Of a DNA stretch of 15,768 bases, positions 15,722-15,768 are shown in pieces. The stretch's first letter is position 1. Each line of letters begins with the position of its first letter. The notes under the pieces are model-generated. The model saw only the letters and a program-made list of their open reading frames with translations. It was not told the origin of the DNA and did not search any database. The DNA is from an uncultured Bacteroidales bacterium (GTDB taxonomy: Bacteria > Bacteroidota > Bacteroidia > Bacteroidales > Paludibacteraceae). The translations under genes were made by a program, and so were the position numbers. The stretch spans positions 1 through 15,768 of the forward strand of contig CALCGX010000115.1 of assembly GCA_937901225.1 (NCBI GenBank). Direction: 5' to 3'.

Positions 15722-15768
15722 ATGGAGTATCGTTTTTCAGGAAAGAGTGGCTTGCGGTTGCCACTGGT
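15722..15768 (+). CDS. Aldo/keto reductase, YghZ-like (5' fragment only)
   Basis: Only 15 codons and 2 bases are in the window: MEYRFSGKSGLRLPL. This closely resembles the N-terminal beta-hairpin of YghZ/Kv-beta-type aldo/keto reductases (YRYxGKSGLRLPxxSLG), which reduce small aldehydes such as L-glyceraldehyde 3-phosphate with NADPH. The catalytic Asp-Tyr-Lys-His tetrad would lie beyond the window, so activity cannot be judged. The start is supported by the promoter 25 bp upstream and by the family's usual N-terminus. The gene is divergent from the giant surface-protein gene and shares its 384-bp upstream region. Confidence 0.6.
   Translation, partial: MEYRFSGKSGLRLPL

Overview
The window looks like chromosomal DNA from a Bacteroidota species, most likely order Bacteroidales. 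The grounds are a BspA-type leucine-rich-repeat surface protein with a Listeria-Bacteroides (InlB-like) repeat region, a C-terminus resembling a type IX secretion sorting domain, promoter-like elements matching the Bacteroidota TTTG/TAnnTTTG pattern, an LptF/LptG-family permease with a large central domain, and near absence of Shine-Dalgarno sequences. I cannot assign a genus.

Layout. Almost everything is transcribed leftward (minus strand) from a promoter-like site near 15400-15430. The first gene (15337-4010) is a single uninterrupted 3775-residue reading frame. It has a signal peptide, a DigH/YddW-like glycosidase (GHL10) domain, FN3-like and InlB-like modules, five blocks of BspA leucine-rich repeats (about 38 units), a choice-of-anchor-J-like domain, an OB-fold-like domain, a propeller-like domain and a degenerate T9SS-like C-terminus. 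After a 79-bp gap come four tightly packed genes: cytidine deaminase (cdd), an LptF/LptG-family permease overlapping cdd by 4 bp, bifunctional ribBA 2 bp later, and 1 bp later a secreted EF-hand-like, aromatic- and His-rich protein that runs off the left edge. On the right, after a 384-bp non-coding region holding back-to-back promoters and two short-period repeat arrays, a rightward gene starts at 15722. Its 15 visible residues look like a YghZ-type aldo/keto reductase.

Working together. The four downstream genes are packed as one operon, but their functions (pyrimidine salvage, envelope lipid export, riboflavin synthesis, envelope protein) do not form one pathway. The giant gene may be co-transcribed or separate; I see no convincing terminator or promoter in the 79-bp gap.

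Most interesting. (1) The giant enzyme-plus-adhesin fusion and its internal duplications. (2) Three 42-bp arrays, each of six 7-bp units: one inside the ribBA coding sequence at the RibB-RibA linker, one just after the giant gene's stop, and one upstream of its promoter. The array inside ribBA lies in the orientation whose unit is free of stop codons in all frames; the one after the stop codon lies in the stop-rich orientation. (3) An adjacent 11-bp-period array in the divergent intergenic region. No CRISPR, tRNA, rRNA, IS element or phage gene is visible.
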